Below, in pieces: positions 8,760 to 24,940 of a DNA stretch of 64,000 nt. The DNA lies in the NCBI GenBank assembly GCA_902729315.2, contig LR746272.1, forward strand, positions 4,340,037 through 4,404,036, read 5' to 3'. Position 1 is the first letter of the stretch. Every line of letters begins with the position of its first letter. A program made the position numbers and the translations under genes. The DNA is from Spirodela intermedia. Taxonomy: Eukaryota > Streptophyta > Magnoliopsida > Alismatales > Araceae. The notes beneath the pieces are model-generated. The model was not told the origin of the DNA. It made no database searches and worked only from the letters and a program-made list of their open reading frames with translations.

Positions 8760-11700
8760 CTCGCCGGAGGAGGAGGAGGAGGGGGAGGGGTGTTAATGGC
8801 GGGCACGGAGAGCCTCTGTCTCTAATGCGGTTCACATGATCGCCGGCGGCTCCGCCGGTGGCGCCGCCAGTACCGGGGAGCTGGCGGGTTGGTCACGGGC
8901 ATCGCCGCCAATCTCCGCCGGAGCTCAGGATGATCAGGCGGCGAATTGAATGCCAGTGAAGGCCGCAGGCAGTTCTCGCCTGGCCTTCAATGAAGCCCCC
9001 TCGCTCCCTCCGCCCTTCCCGAGGCCATTGATGGTCGCCCTCCGAGCTCTGAAAGCGATAGCTCAGCAGGGATTCCTGGGCTCTTGGCACCGTGGCCTGG
9101 TGCTATTGTACCTCCCAGTGTTAATGGGTCATGATCCAAAATAAGCCCATTATATGAGCTCAGATTTGGGCCCAGAGTGGTTCTTCTGCTTCTCTTGTTG
9201 ATTTATTTCATTTTAAGTCCCTTAAAACCGATTAAATTGTTTATTAACTTAATCTTTTTTTTCCATTATTTTTTTTAAAAAACTCAAATCACCCTCATAA
9301 TGTAGAAAAACATCAATTAGGGCAGAAATGGAATACTATTTTTTATCTATGGTTAAAAGTAAAACTGAGCTAAAGTCACTTAACAAAGGTGTATGTGGTG
9401 AAAGTAACACAAACCTTGATATTAACAATAGTAAGATCCGAGCTTTAATATACGAAGCACGAGCCTTGAAGAAGAAACTTAAATTCATTAGGAGATAACG
9501 TTGAATCTATTAGGGATGTCTAAATCCACAAGTGGAGATAGAGTAATCTCACAATATACAAAAAACTTGTATTATTTTCAATCTTGCTAGATTTAAGAGA
9601 ATGCTTAAATCAAGAAGCAGAGTTGAATTACTCACATTTTAGTTGTGACTTTACTCAACACTTGATTGAAATATTAAATCTTTCTTTTTCTCCTAATCTC
9701 AAGTCCTATGATTTTCCTAGATCTATCAACAAGAGACTCAAATATTTTTGTAGTTTAGCTCCTCGTCTTTCTTTGAATTTTTTAAGTATCCTATCCATTA
9801 TTTAAATTAATTTTTAAGAAAAAAAATTATTTAAAAGTTGTATCTAATATGCCATCTAATTATGGAATGGGAAATCAATGCATAACTATAATCTTGTTGA
9901 TAACTCTATTATCGATACTCTATGTAAGCTTTCATCCTTTTTGGAAATCAATAGAATATGAATGTAGTATCAACATGTATTATCAATGTTTTTGACAATC
10001 ATGTGTTAACTTATGAAAATAATTTTCCCTATTTCTCTAGTCTCATTACATAATGTGATAAATTAGGTAAATTTGCTCTTAAAATAAAATCAATATGATG
10101 TTAGATATCTTGCATGGTAGTAAATGATTAGGCATATTTTTTTAGTAATAAAATAAAATAATACACTTTGAACAAATTTAGAATAATTTCAGTCAATTTG
10201 AATCTAACTTTTGAACAACTACAAATAATTCAGATTTGCCATCTAGGTTACTGAGAATTTTTTTTAATCAAAAAACATTCTTGACTTTTTCGTTTCGATT
10301 TCATTTTTAGTGAAGTCAAATTTCTTCTTTGGGCCTAATCAAAAAATTCTAGCTATTTTTTTATAAAAGATATAAGTGTTGAATTATAGATTAACTCAAT
10401 ATTAATTTCATGATTTTTATAAATTAATCAAAAAATATGAAATGATTAGATAGGATTGGAAATTGATTGAAGAATAAAATATTGATGATTATTATATGTA
10501 TTGAATGATATTATTGTACCTTCACTTGGTATAGAAGGCACTAAATCAATATCTTAGCCACACAAGATATACTATGGGATCTCAATTATTATAAAAGCAC
10601 TAAAGAAGAATAGATATAACATACAATAAAAATTTTATACACAAACTTACATGCATCCCACTGTTTGTCTAATATTGAGTGTTACACTTGATAAGGACCA
10701 AAAAGAGGTACTCTATCCTAACCATAAAATGAGACATTTCACCAAAATTAAGATAACGAGAAATTATTCATTAGCTCAACACCCCTCAATTTTTTCGGCA
10801 ACTCACAATGCATCAAACAAGTCTGAGGTAACGATAACTTTGTTTCAAGTTAATTATTTATTTTTATTTTCATTTGTGGCAAGTAGACTAATTAAGACAC
10901 CTAGGTTGTTGAAATACATATGACATGTACAATAGAAATGTCTAAGACTTCTTGTGTTATGGTTATAAGTAGATTAATAATAGACAATGTAGTATGGTGA
11001 CAAAATATTACTGATCTTAGTAAATTCAAGTGTATTATAGTCAATGTAGTATGGTTATAGAACTAAGATGGATTCAAAAGAAGTAGATTTATGTTAAATA
11101 TGTTTTGCTAAATTATTATAAAATCGTGTCTCACATTATTTATGATTTATTCATATTTTACATTAATTTATAAATATTGATAAATATATATTAAAAATAT
11201 TTAATTATAACAAAAAGTAGAAATCTATTCATCCCCTCTTAGTCTTTCTAGTCATTTAGTGACCAACAATAAATATTTACTTTTTCTAGTCATTATAAGA
11301 TCATTATTAGATCTTCTCAAAAATATGGTAGGCATTTATTTCAACTATATCACATTGAACTTCCTCAAAATATATTTTTTATTAAAAAAAATAGCCAGAT
11401 AGGTTTCAAAAACTATGGCTTTAAATATTAATTAGAGAAATTCAATATATACTAGTATCATTTTTTCTTCAATTCTATTATTAGATAATGTAATAAGAAA
11501 ATAATATTTTCATTGGTATTCCTATTAATAAGAACATCACACATTTTGTTGTTACTATCTACCACATTCTGAAATATTATAATTGCACATTTTTCTCTTT
11601 CTTTTATATACATCAATCTTCTTCTCTCCAATGAATAACATATTTTATTTATACTATCATATTTGATGAAATTTTATTTAGGCACAACTTTTTGACTAGC

Positions 11701-13990
11701 TCTTTATTTTCTCCTTATTCAATATAATCTAAGAAATTCATTATACCATGTGAGTTACACACAATTGTTGTTCATTATCAAATAGTCAAGGTTAAGATAC
11801 AATAGCTGACTTTAACCTATTGTTAGGTTTTAAGTCATGCTCAAATTAAGAAAGGAGGAGGCGTGGGTTGAATTGATCAAATTTTAGTAGCCCCTAGGAT
11901 AATATTTCTTTTGATTAATCATTTTCTCTTTAACTTCCTAACTCTTATGAGATTTTTAGATTGATGATAAGTGAGACCAAGTGATTTTAAAGTGATTTGA
12001 CACACTATTTATGTCCATTCTCAAAGAACAAATTTAGTTATTAGGTTTCACTAATTATGATCATCTAATCATACACCACTAATTAGCAGACATAACTTCC
12101 TCATAAATTTTATTTAAATTTATGACTTTGGGTAGCCAATAATTGGTTAATGAGTTTTTCTACCTTAGGTGATGAAAGAATATTTACATCATGGGTTTAT
12201 CCCATAACAAAGATGAAATATAGCATAATGGTTAGATTTTTAAAAGGCGATCTTAACTCAAAGAATGATCTGAATCTTGATGAAGAGAATGAAGCTTTAA
12301 TTTCAGTTCCTATTCACATATAGATGCTAGAGGATCATATTAACAAGTATAAGGATGATTGTTTGATACTTAACAAATAATCTATGACTTTTTTTTAATC
12401 TTCATGTGTTTTGACTAGTTATCAAAGACTGCTCCTAATGTTTCTAGATTTTCTATGTACAAATAATACTCAAAGCTTGAGGTCATATGGGAGATAGATA
12501 TATTTGTTCTCCCTTCATTACCCATTAGAAATTCGTGGTATTTATCAGTAAATTTTGCACAAACATCTTAGATTTATGTGATCTCCCAACTTCTTGTTTT
12601 CTTATAATAAAAATAAATTTGAATAGTTGAGAGTATCATATGCTATGTTTGTTAGACAACTTAGATATCATTATGCATATCAATTTATAATCGTAAAGCG
12701 TAACATTCATATCTAATTCATGTTGGTTTAAATTAGTTCATTTGATCATATGAACATAGAATTAATAATACATATTTAATTGCAAAATATTATAATGTAA
12801 TTTTTTCTTTATATCTTGATTGGAGTCTTAATCCACTTATAAATTTTGAAAGTAGAAAAGACTTCAATTTTGTCATATCAACTCTTGAAAATTATTTTTA
12901 AAAAAATTCTGATACATATGTTAATAAAATAAAATACATAGTTGGTGATTGTAATATTATTATAGTTGGTATAAAAAAATAATATTTATGTAATATTTTA
13001 ATATTACTTCAATTGTGAATTAAGTTTCTTATTCAACCTAACATGAGTGGACTAGATGGTCCCATTATCTAGAGTCTCTACCCTAATTTGTAGGTCACTA
13101 ATTTGACTTATTTTTCACCTGAACTCTTTATATACTCAAAAAAATATTCTACTTCATCCAAGAAATTGAAGAATTGTTTGATTCATAAATAACTATTAAA
13201 TTTAATTAAATTAATTTTCATACATAAATCTTGGCAATCATTATCTTCAAATCAACCTCTAGAACTTATTAAATAATAAGTAGAGTGATTATCATTGTTA
13301 CTTTTATTGAAGATTTTTTAGTGTACTTGAAATCACAATAATTTTGTGTATATGTATAATTTTTTACTATTTTCATGCATGCTAAAATTAATTTAATATG
13401 TAATTTGCATTTTAAAGTTTTTAATGTAGTCATTGTTGAAAATTAATAAAATATCTTCATAAAAAAAACATACCTCATGAATGCCATCTTCATTGATCTT
13501 TACTCTCTTACCTCTTGACGTCTTTGAAGGCAAACATGGAACACAAAATTTTGCTGTGATACCATTGCATGCAATGTAAATGCAAACCATCATAAGATCT
13601 AAGCGTAGATCCACAAAATATAAATCTGAAAGAAAAACCCCAATTTTGAATCCATTGAATTAGAGGTTTGAACTTTTGAATTCACAAAGAGGTGACCATT
13701 AGCCCAAAAAGAATGATTTAATCCACAACTATAGAGATTAACATCACAAGATGAAAACAATTAAAATAGTATTTTAAATCGTTCCTCATATTATGATAAA
13801 TGACCTTTATATTTGCCTGAAAGTAGGTGGGATGCCTCCAAAAAATGAAATAATTTTTAAATAGACCATGAGACATGATCTTAAATAGACACTTACAAAC
13901 TACACAAAATCAAAATAAATTATAGAATGACAAAAAAAACTTTAAATAAAATCAAAATGTGAAATAATAAAAATAGATAGTAACTTTGTG
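8760..13990. other. AT-rich gene-free region
   Basis: After a short GC-rich stretch upstream of the EPF-like gene (to about 9150), about 4.8 kb is strongly AT-rich with no open frame over 90 codons and no recognisable domain. Phrases such as the reverse complement of ctattcatcccctcttag (near 11230) and ggaggcgtgggttgaatt (near 11860) are typical of the flanks of decayed plant LTR retrotransposons. I could not define element ends, so I annotate it only as likely retroelement-derived spacer. Confidence 0.45.
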
Positions 13991-14012
13991 CTTAACTAAT
14001 GCCCTATTATAG

Positions 14013-15279
14013 TGTAGCCTAAAGACATTCTAGGAAATGTTGTATAGAGTTCTCAACTTATACAATGGGTGTTATTTGGAAATGAGAAATAAAGTCTTTG
14101 CACTGGTCTTCCCCACTTTCCTCCCGAACATAGGTTTCCTCTTTCTCCCTCCTCTTATGCAAGTTGTAATATGATATCAAAGTGGGTTAGCTCCAATAAG
14201 GTTTCATCATTACACTCTTTTTGTGCCATTCAGAAATATATTATCTTTCTACTATTTATATGATTGTTGTGTTATCATTCAAAGTAGGTTTTCCTTCCAC
14301 CAATTAGAGTAGTTTTCTTTCCTCCATTTGGGGTAGGTTTATTTTCTCCCATTCAAAGGTAAATTCCCTTTTCTTGAGTCCTCTAGTCTCCTGACTATGA
14401 GTTTAATATTATCGGAAGGAAAGTGGCTCCTATAGTAATCTTGGTCTACCAATAGTATGCCCAAGTTTATCAGCAACAAGTTCATAAATAGCATCTTCAA
14501 GTCAATTGACAACATTTTCATTTGTATCAAGTTTTCCTGACTATGAGTTTAATATTATCGAAAGTAAAGTGACTCCTATAGTAATCTTGGTCTACCAATA
14601 GTATGCCCAAGTTTATTAGTAACAAGTTCATTAATAGCATCTTCAAGTCAATTGACAACATTTTCATTTGTATCAAGTTTTCCTGACTATGAGTTTAATA
14701 TTATCGAAAGTAAAGTGACTCCTATAGTAATCTTGGTCTACCAATAGTATGCCCAAGTTTATCAGCAACAAGTTCATAAATAGCATCTTCAAGTCAATTG
14801 ACAACATTTTCATTTGTATTAAGTTCTCATGACTATGAATTTTGATATTATCAGAAGTAAAGTGACTCCTATAGTAATCTTGGTCTACCAATAGTATGCC
14901 CAAGTTTATCAGCAACAAGTTCATAAATAGCATCTTCAAGTCAATTGACAATATTTTCATTTGTATCAAGCTCTCTGGTATAAAGTCCAAAGTGTCTAGC
15001 TTCATCATCAATGTTTTCATCTTTGTTAATGGTGTGTTCGTCTCCATCAACAGTGCCTTTGTCTTCCTCAATGGTATTCTATTTTTGTCTTTTTGTCATC
15101 ACCCATGTTTTGTTTAGCTCTTATTTCCTTTGTTATCCAAGGTGACTTCTTATAAAGTTCATTGAGGGAGAGTAACCTAAGGGCATTTTAGGAAATACTA
15201 TATAATTGGTGTTACTTGGAAATGAGAAATCAAGTCTTTCTGCCACTCCTTCCTCTGTCCTTTTATAAAAGTCATAATG
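14013..15279 (+). mobile_element. Degenerate TRIM-like LTR element
   Basis: Two related terminal segments flank about 1 kb of non-coding DNA. The left one (about 14013-14170) and right one (about 15172-15279) share, in order, cctaa-g-cattytaggaaat, then gtgttayttggaaatgag, then aaatmaagtcttt, and similar cct-ttat-aagt ends. Right after the left copy, tgatatcaaagtgggtt (14172-14188) resembles the plant initiator-Met tRNA primer binding site, usually TGGTATCAGAGC. A purine run gagggagag immediately precedes the right copy, as a polypurine tract should. There is no gag or pol. The small size and lack of coding fit a terminal-repeat retrotransposon in miniature. The right LTR is about 50 bp shorter, so the element is old. 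Confidence 0.55.
14391..14975. repeat. Four tandem copies of a 146-bp unit
   Basis: Copies begin near 14391, 14537, 14683 and 14829, each with tgactatga, then aaagtgrctcctatagtaat, cttggtctaccaatagtatg and catcttcaagtcaattgaca. Identity between copies is high. They lie inside the TRIM-like element, between its primer binding site and right LTR. On the minus strand parts of the units are open but the 146-bp period shifts frame, so a protein is unlikely. Confidence 0.92.
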
Positions 15280-15590
15280 GGCCCAATTAAGTTTTTGGGC
15301 CGTCATGACACAACCCAAAGTGGATGAGCCTCTAATTTTGAGTTTCTCTTAGCTTATTCATTCTAGAGTAAGTCAAGAAGTACCTTGAGATTGAAGTAAA
15401 AGCTGATGAGGGTTAGTCAAAAAAAAATATTGAGAGGGTATGCAAAAAAATAAAATGGTTTATGAGGACCTAAATTAAATTAAAATGTCCTTTCTAATAG
15501 TAAGATATTTACAATTTTTTAGGCTTATAATGATAACTGCTGAAATAGAGGGGTTATTATTAATTTAACCTCCTTCGTCCCGAGAAAATG
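15280..15590. other. Spacer
   Basis: AT-rich sequence with no gene seen between the TRIM-like element and the triplicated GA module. Confidence 0.5.
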
Positions 15591-15670
15591 GTGGACGGAG
15601 TCCAGCCCCTCCCCGCTCTCTCTTTCTCTCTCTCTCTCGCTACGTTCCGTCTTCATTGGCCTGCCGCCGC

Positions 15671-16250
15671 CTATAGAAACAACGACGAACGGCATGTATG
15701 CCGGCATGAGAGAGAGAGAAAGAGAGAGAGAGAGGACTGTTCTTCCTCTTTCCGCCGCCGGCGGAACCGAGCAGGATTGCTCATCAGTAATTCAGCATAT
15801 TTGTGGAAGCAGCGAACATCAAATAATGCTTTCTCCTTCGGTGGGCCAGGTCGTGCAGGAGAAGAAGTCCGCCGTCTTGGAAAGGAGAACCGTGTGGGAT
15901 TCTTCCTGGTTTTCCCATCGCCGCCATGACGAAGCTCGTGCTTTCCCCTCGGCCATGGTGCTTGAGGAGTTTTGGAGGGAGAGAGAGAGAGAGAGAGAGG
16001 CAGAGAGGGGTGTTCTTCCTCTGTCCGCCGCCGGCGAAACCGAGCAGGAGCGCTCAGCAGTAATTCGGCAGATTTGCGGAAGCATCGAACATCAAATAAT
16101 GCTTTCTCCTTCGGTGGGCCTGGTCGTCTGGCAGGAGAAGAAGTTCGCCGTCTTGGAAAGGAGAGCCGTGCAGGATTCTTCCTGGTTTTCCCATCGCCGC
16201 CATGACAAAGCTCGTGCTTTCCCCTCGGCCATGGTGCTTGAGGAGTTTTG

Positions 16251-16300
<50 letters not shown>

Positions 16301-16935
16301 CAGAGAGGGGTGTTCTTCCTCTGTCCGCCGCCGGCGAAACCGAGCAGGAGCGCTCAGCAGTAATTCGGCAGATTTGCGGAAGCATCGAACATCAAATAAT
16401 GCTTTCTCCTTCGGTGGGCCTGGTCCTCTGGCAGGAGAAGAAGTTCGCCGTCTTGGAAAGGAGAGCCGTGCAGGATTCTTCCTGGTTTTTCCATCGCCGC
16501 CAAGGCGAAGTTCGTGCTTTCCCCTCGGCCATGGTGTTTGAGGAGTTTTGGAACTCTTCTCCGTCCTCAATCCTCCCTGCGGACGGAGGGATTGCTTCTT
16601 AATATCCGAGACCTGAGGAGCGATTGCCTGGTCCCCCGAGGAGGAGCGAACTTCCGGTTGGCCATCTCCAGCGGCGGCGGATCCTTGCTGGTTAGGACCA
16701 CCCAGACTCCGCGAGTTTCTGATCTCTGCATCAGCATAAAGTCGAAGAGAATCCCAAAAGTTACCTGACAGTACAGTGAATCGTGATCTCCCTCCTCTGT
16801 CGCCCTCACGCGGCGGCGATCCGTGTGGCGCGTCTTCGTCTCCATTGAAGTTGATAGAAGAAAGGGGAGCGAAGGATCTCCGCACGTTCCTGCGCTGCAT
16901 TTTGAAAAGCAACATTTCTGGGCCTTCTTCTCCAT
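15671..16935 (-). CDS. Unrecognised minus-strand ORF over the triplication
   Basis: I do not recognise this. A candidate first exon runs 16935-16765: ATG in a strong context (gccATGG), 57 codons starting MEKKAQKCCFSKC, ending at CAG|GTAACT. A second exon could start at 16687 after ctaaccag (QGSAAAGDGQPEVRSS), in matching phase. An alternative reading is one unspliced 414-codon frame starting at 16915. Either way the frame continues through the three repeat copies with Ser/Leu runs encoded by the CT tracts, which is a low-complexity artefact risk. The adjacent plus-strand GGT gene starts within about 350 bp, so the two may share a promoter. Coding status is doubtful. Confidence 0.3.
15694..16560. 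repeat. Triplicated ~275-300 bp module with GA tracts
   Basis: Three head-to-tail copies are visible. The landmark tgttcttcct occurs at 15738, 16011 and 16311, giving periods of 273 and 300 bp; the difference is mostly GA tract length (about 27, 25 and 48 bp). Between GA tracts the copies are very similar, with the last two almost identical. Read on the minus strand each copy has a CT-rich leader followed by caccATGGCC and a short frame beginning MAEGKAR. Long frames on both strands cross the module because its base composition lacks stops. Confidence 0.95.
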
Positions 16936-17278
16936 GGCGAAACCCGGGCCATCATGATTGACCGTGGAGTCTGGAGTCGATCGCCTTGGGGAGATAATGG
17001 AGTTGTACTTCGTACCTGGTTTCAACTGTGGGCTCCCTCTCGGAAGATGACAAGAGGAAGAGACCGGAGGTAGGGGACGACTGCGACCGGCTCGGCGTGC
17101 AGGATACTTGGTCCTCCATCGAGTGCCAAATCTGATCGAATCCGCTCCTTTCTCACGTCATTTCTTCTCCATCATCATCCGGTTCTTCTATCGTCATCGA
17201 CAATCTTGCCCAGGGTGAAGCCCCCCGGTGGCGACCGAGTTCTCCATCTGGTGTCGCCGGAGCAGGCGAGGATCTACC

Positions 17279-20761
<3,483 letters not shown>

Positions 20762-21874
20762 TCCGCTGCTGCCGCTGCCGCCACCACTGCTGCTGCCGCT
20801 GAAGCTCACATTTATTTACTTTCTTTTTTTCTACAGAGATTGGTGAAAACGGGTGTGAGGTATTAAGGGGAGGGTTTTCTTGGAATGAGTCCTAGATGTC
20901 TGTATTCTCATGTTGCTCTGTTTCACTCCGCAGAAAGAGATTATGAATTTATGCTTTCCTTCCAAGATTGTGTACCGGGCTGTGTCAGCATGCTTGGTTT
21001 GATTCTGACTGAATTTAGCATCAAAGTCAAACCCACCCACAGAAAAAAAAAAAGGCCCTTCTCTCTCTCTCTCCATTGACTGTTTATCTCTCTCTCTATC
21101 TTGTCTCTAGGATACGAGCTCATGGTGGGTTTGGGATGAAGCATGGTCGGCCTCAATTAATTGCATGGAAGATTGTGTTTTGGCAGAAATATTTGCGACG
21201 ACCTCCAATGTAACTTGTATTTTCCTCGGATCACCGAGGAATGTGTGCTTTTAGTGATCGGATTTGGGCTAAAAGACACCAATTTTGAAAACCCATATGA
21301 GATCATCCGACGCAAAGATCCATTCTGAAGATGACAGCGCCTGCTTGATCTCTGATATTAAAAAAATACTAATTATATGATTATTTTAGTTCATGTTGAA
21401 ATGCTTCTTGAACGATGTTCGACTGGGATTGCCCCATCTCCTGCAGAATCGGATATGCTCTCCATTTCGATCTCATCTCAGTCGGCGTCGCCGGTAGCGG
21501 TCACCTGTTTCGGCGGCGATCCCAAAGGCTACACGTCGGATTTCTATTTATTTTCCATGAAAATGGTAGGAGAGACTTAATACCTATCATCTGGGTCGAA
21601 TTCAATGGCCCCATCCGCCTCCTCTATAACTTGTTTTCCCGTTTGATCAGAATTATCGTCGCCATCGCCCCCGCCGCAGGACCTCCTCCGAAAGCTTCTT
21701 CCCGGTAGGCTCTTCTGCTTCTTCTTCCTCGATCATCGTAGCATCTGTGTCTTCCTCCGTTTCCATCCGAAGCGTCTGAATGTATTCCTGGGTCTTAACC
21801 CGGTCCTCTACTTTTTTCGGTTTCATGTTCTTGATTGATCTTCCCCGTTGGCTGCGATTTCTAGGCCTCGATCG
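20762..21874. other. GGT 3' region and PPCS upstream region
   Basis: The first few hundred bases are probably GGT 3' UTR. They include a Pro/Ala-type GC-rich ccgctgctgcc run and CT tracts at 21060-21100. The rest is the PPCS promoter and leader. Short open frames at 21377-21708 have no recognisable content. Confidence 0.5.
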
Positions 21875-24800
21875 ATGGATTCGCCTGGCGGGGCTGCGGC
21901 GGAGGATCAGCAGGAATTCGCGGGCCGGGTGAAGTCCTTCTTCGAGTCGGCCCCGCCGCTGGTGGACGGCGAGAATGTCTCAAAGAAGATAGCAGGGTTT
22001 ATAAGCCGCAACAGGCGAGCTTCAGGCATGCTTGATGTTCTGAAGCAAAAGCTTGAAGTCCTTGATCTTTAGACTGCTCCTCGCTGGTGACCAGAAGCTC
22101 TGACTTTGCCCGTTTTCATGGTTATCAGAGGAGGGGAGGCCGAGCCGGGTCGTCTGCGTGACCTCAGGGGGCACGACCGTCCCTCTGGAGCAGCGCTGCG
22201 TCCGCTACATCGATAATTTCAGCTCCGGCCACAGAGGAGCCACATCAACCGAGTATACTTTACTTAGCAAGATCCCCTGATAGAGTTACGACCTTTACGA
22301 CTTTCTATCTCTACCCATCTTGATGCAGGTACTTTGTCAAAGCTGGGTATGCTGTCATCTTCCTCCATCGCCGGTAGAGCTCGGAGATCATCCGACATCA
22401 CCGATTCCTGTTCAGAGTGTGATGTGATGTGATATTTTTCTATGCTGAGGCAGTGGGTTCGTGTTCGCAGGGGGGCCTACCAGCCGTATTGCAGATACCT
22501 TCCTGAAGATTCGTTCCTCGACTTCTTCGAGGTCACCGAAGGATCTGCAATCCGAGGTTCGCCAATTCTATTCAAACTTTTTTTTTTTTTGGTTTTTTTT
22601 TCATGGGGTTTTTTCTCTCTCGTGGATTTATTATTTATTCGTGATCATCCAACTACAGTCACCATTTTTTTCTTCCTAAATGCTTCCAGTGTGTGAATCG
22701 CATGCCAAGGAGGTCACCAGGGCGATAAGAGATTATCGTGCGGTATGAATGTTCATCATATGAACTACCCTTGGATTATTCTTGCCTTTGAACGATGAAA
22801 AAAACCAAGTTTTTGCTCATTACAGGCGGTGGATGGAGGCCTGCTGCTGAAAGTACCCTTTACATCGATCTTCGAGTACCTGCAGGTCTGATGCAACTTA
22901 ATGCGTTGGAATGGAGACGACCCAGATAATTTTGATTAATTTTCTGCACGATTTGGCAGACTAAAACCCCCTGAAGGTTATATACATGCGCATATAAAAA
23001 AATAGAATCTAGTATAGTTTTTCTCTGGGCACATGAATTGTGGTATATACGGCAGAAAGGCCACAACAGTCGCTCATACCGGGTTGAAGATATTCGTTGA
23101 CTTGGGTGATAAGCATCTGGGAATCTGCGGTGAGTGCTATTTTTTTTTTTTTCTCTCTCACCATTGAGGTTGAATATCTCCATTTAGGGAGATATTTGTG
23201 GCATTGTTGATCATCCAGGATCATACGTGAGACCATTGATGTGGGTTTTGAGGTGTAGAATCTTCTGTGGAATGTGGGCCGCTAACATAATCTAATGGCC
23301 AAGTAACTAGATAAGGCTTGCATACTATGTTCCTAAATTTAGATATTCTCATTTATTTATTTTTTAAAAAAGCTTTTTATATGCAATCTCAGGAGAAGAT
23401 CATGATTCTAACATGCTTGAATTTACCTATTTGGCCACAGATATTACAGATTGTGGCTGGATCGATGAAACCTCTAGGCTCATTTGGAATGTTCTATCTT
23501 GCGGCCGCAGTGTCAGACTTTTATGTTCCTTGGGAGAGCATGGTATGAAATCCGGCGATTTTTTTTTTTCCTCTTCCACATATATTTCAGAATTTTCAAA
23601 TCCATCCTATTTATATGATTATTAGCCTTGATCGCCAGATGTGAATGCTCATGATCGAAAAGAGTAGGCTCGTGAATTTTCCCTGGAATTCGGATACATT
23701 TGCGATTTTTTGAATTTTTTAGTGACTAGAGAATGAATCTTGGAGAAAATACAAACATACATAGAAGTCACATAATTCTCTGGAGGTCACAGTTCCATAA
23801 ACGTCAGGTAATTTTTGTTGCAGGAGGAGAAAGAATTGCCCAACTCTTTAATCACTTGATATTCCTGGGAAATAATGATTATTTTATCTATAAATTTACC
23901 TTTTTTTTTTGGTATGAATAAATTCGACGAACGCTGGGTAAGGAGAGATATTAATCTCCATTTTTCGCAGAGAAAATGCGCTAATAATTTTTTTATTATT
24001 TGACATAGCTTGTACAATGTTGTTAAACTTATGTGCGTGTATGAAGGCGGAGCATAAGATCCAATCAGCTGGTGGCCCTCTGGACATGAGGCTTGCTCCT
24101 GTGCCGAAGATGCTCTCACTGTTGAGGAAAGAGTGGGCCCCCATGGCGTTCTGCATATCATTCAAGGTCTGCTCCTCTATCAAACCCCCCCCCTCCCCCC
24201 AACCCACCCCCTTCAGAGGGGAGGACCCACCCCATATGGATTCAAGATTCTCAGAATATTATTTATTTATTTATTTAGTTATTTAATTCTTGGATGTGCT
24301 GAAAAAATGAGAATGGGTACGCTGGATCGATCCTGTTGAGGGGGCAGGGGAAGACATCATATGGATTCAAGATTCTCAGAATATTATTTATTTATTTATT
24401 TATTTAGTTATTTAATTCTTGGATGTGCTGAAAAAGATTATTTAGTTATTATTTACTTCATAGGAAAATTCCTGAAAATTCTTGGCCTTTCTCAGCTTTA
24501 ACTGGCTCTCTGGTTTATTTCATAAAATAGTAGCGTTTGAAAAGTCAGATGAGAAAATTGCGTGAAAATTCTATGCTTTTTATAGCCGCCTCATGAATAT
24601 TTATGGTCTCTAAAAATTTGTTACTAAATACTTTTATTTTTATTTTATTTTTTTGCCCCCTCTGGAACCAATTTTCTCGCACCTTTGGCAGTTGGAGACA
24701 GACTCGGATATCCTGCTCAAGAAGGCTGACATGGCACTGAGAAAGTATGGGATGCATGTAGTCGTAGCCAATGAGCTGTCTACACGTAAGAAGGAAGTCG

Positions 24801-24940
24801 TCGTCGTCACAGAGACTGGGAAAGTCAAAGTTAGAACAGACGAACAGCACAGGGAGGTCGAGGAGAAACTCATTGACCTGCTCATAGAACAGCATTCCCA
24901 CTACATTGAAGAGTCGGAGAAGGATGCGGTCAACGGGTAG
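21875..24940 (+). CDS. PPCS: Phosphopantothenate-cysteine ligase
   Basis: PPCS (CoaB) joins 4'-phosphopantothenate and cysteine in coenzyme A synthesis. Exons: 21875-22025, 22129-22252, 22329-22373, 22471-22556, 22690-22742, 22826-22885, 23441-23542, 24047-24166 and 24692-24940; the total is 990 bp and 329 residues, similar to plant PPCS (about 310-320). Conserved pieces are [101 protein letters not shown] and [11 protein letters not shown]. All intron phases agree. Intron 1 appears to use a GC donor (TCAG|GCATGC) because no GT donor restores the frame well. The ATG at 21875 is the first usable Met. Intron 8 contains a duplicated ~75-bp segment. Confidence 0.93.
24233..24435 (+). repeat. Direct duplication in PPCS intron 8
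   Basis: Copies at 24233-24307 and 24357-24435 share catatggattcaagattctc, an (ATTT)n stretch and gttatttaattcttggatgt, differing by one ATTT unit. Both lie in the intron before the last exon. Confidence 0.9.

Noticed and set aside
15694-16560. Regular repeats resembling a CRISPR-like array
   Set aside because: Units are 273-300 bp with microsatellite joints, no short repeat-spacer pattern, and the genome is eukaryotic.
15694-16602. 302-codon plus-strand ORF across the triplicated GA module
   Set aside because: Its length follows from the stop-free GA tracts (Glu-Arg runs) and repeated sequence; no domain, no splice or start support, and the opposite strand is equally open.
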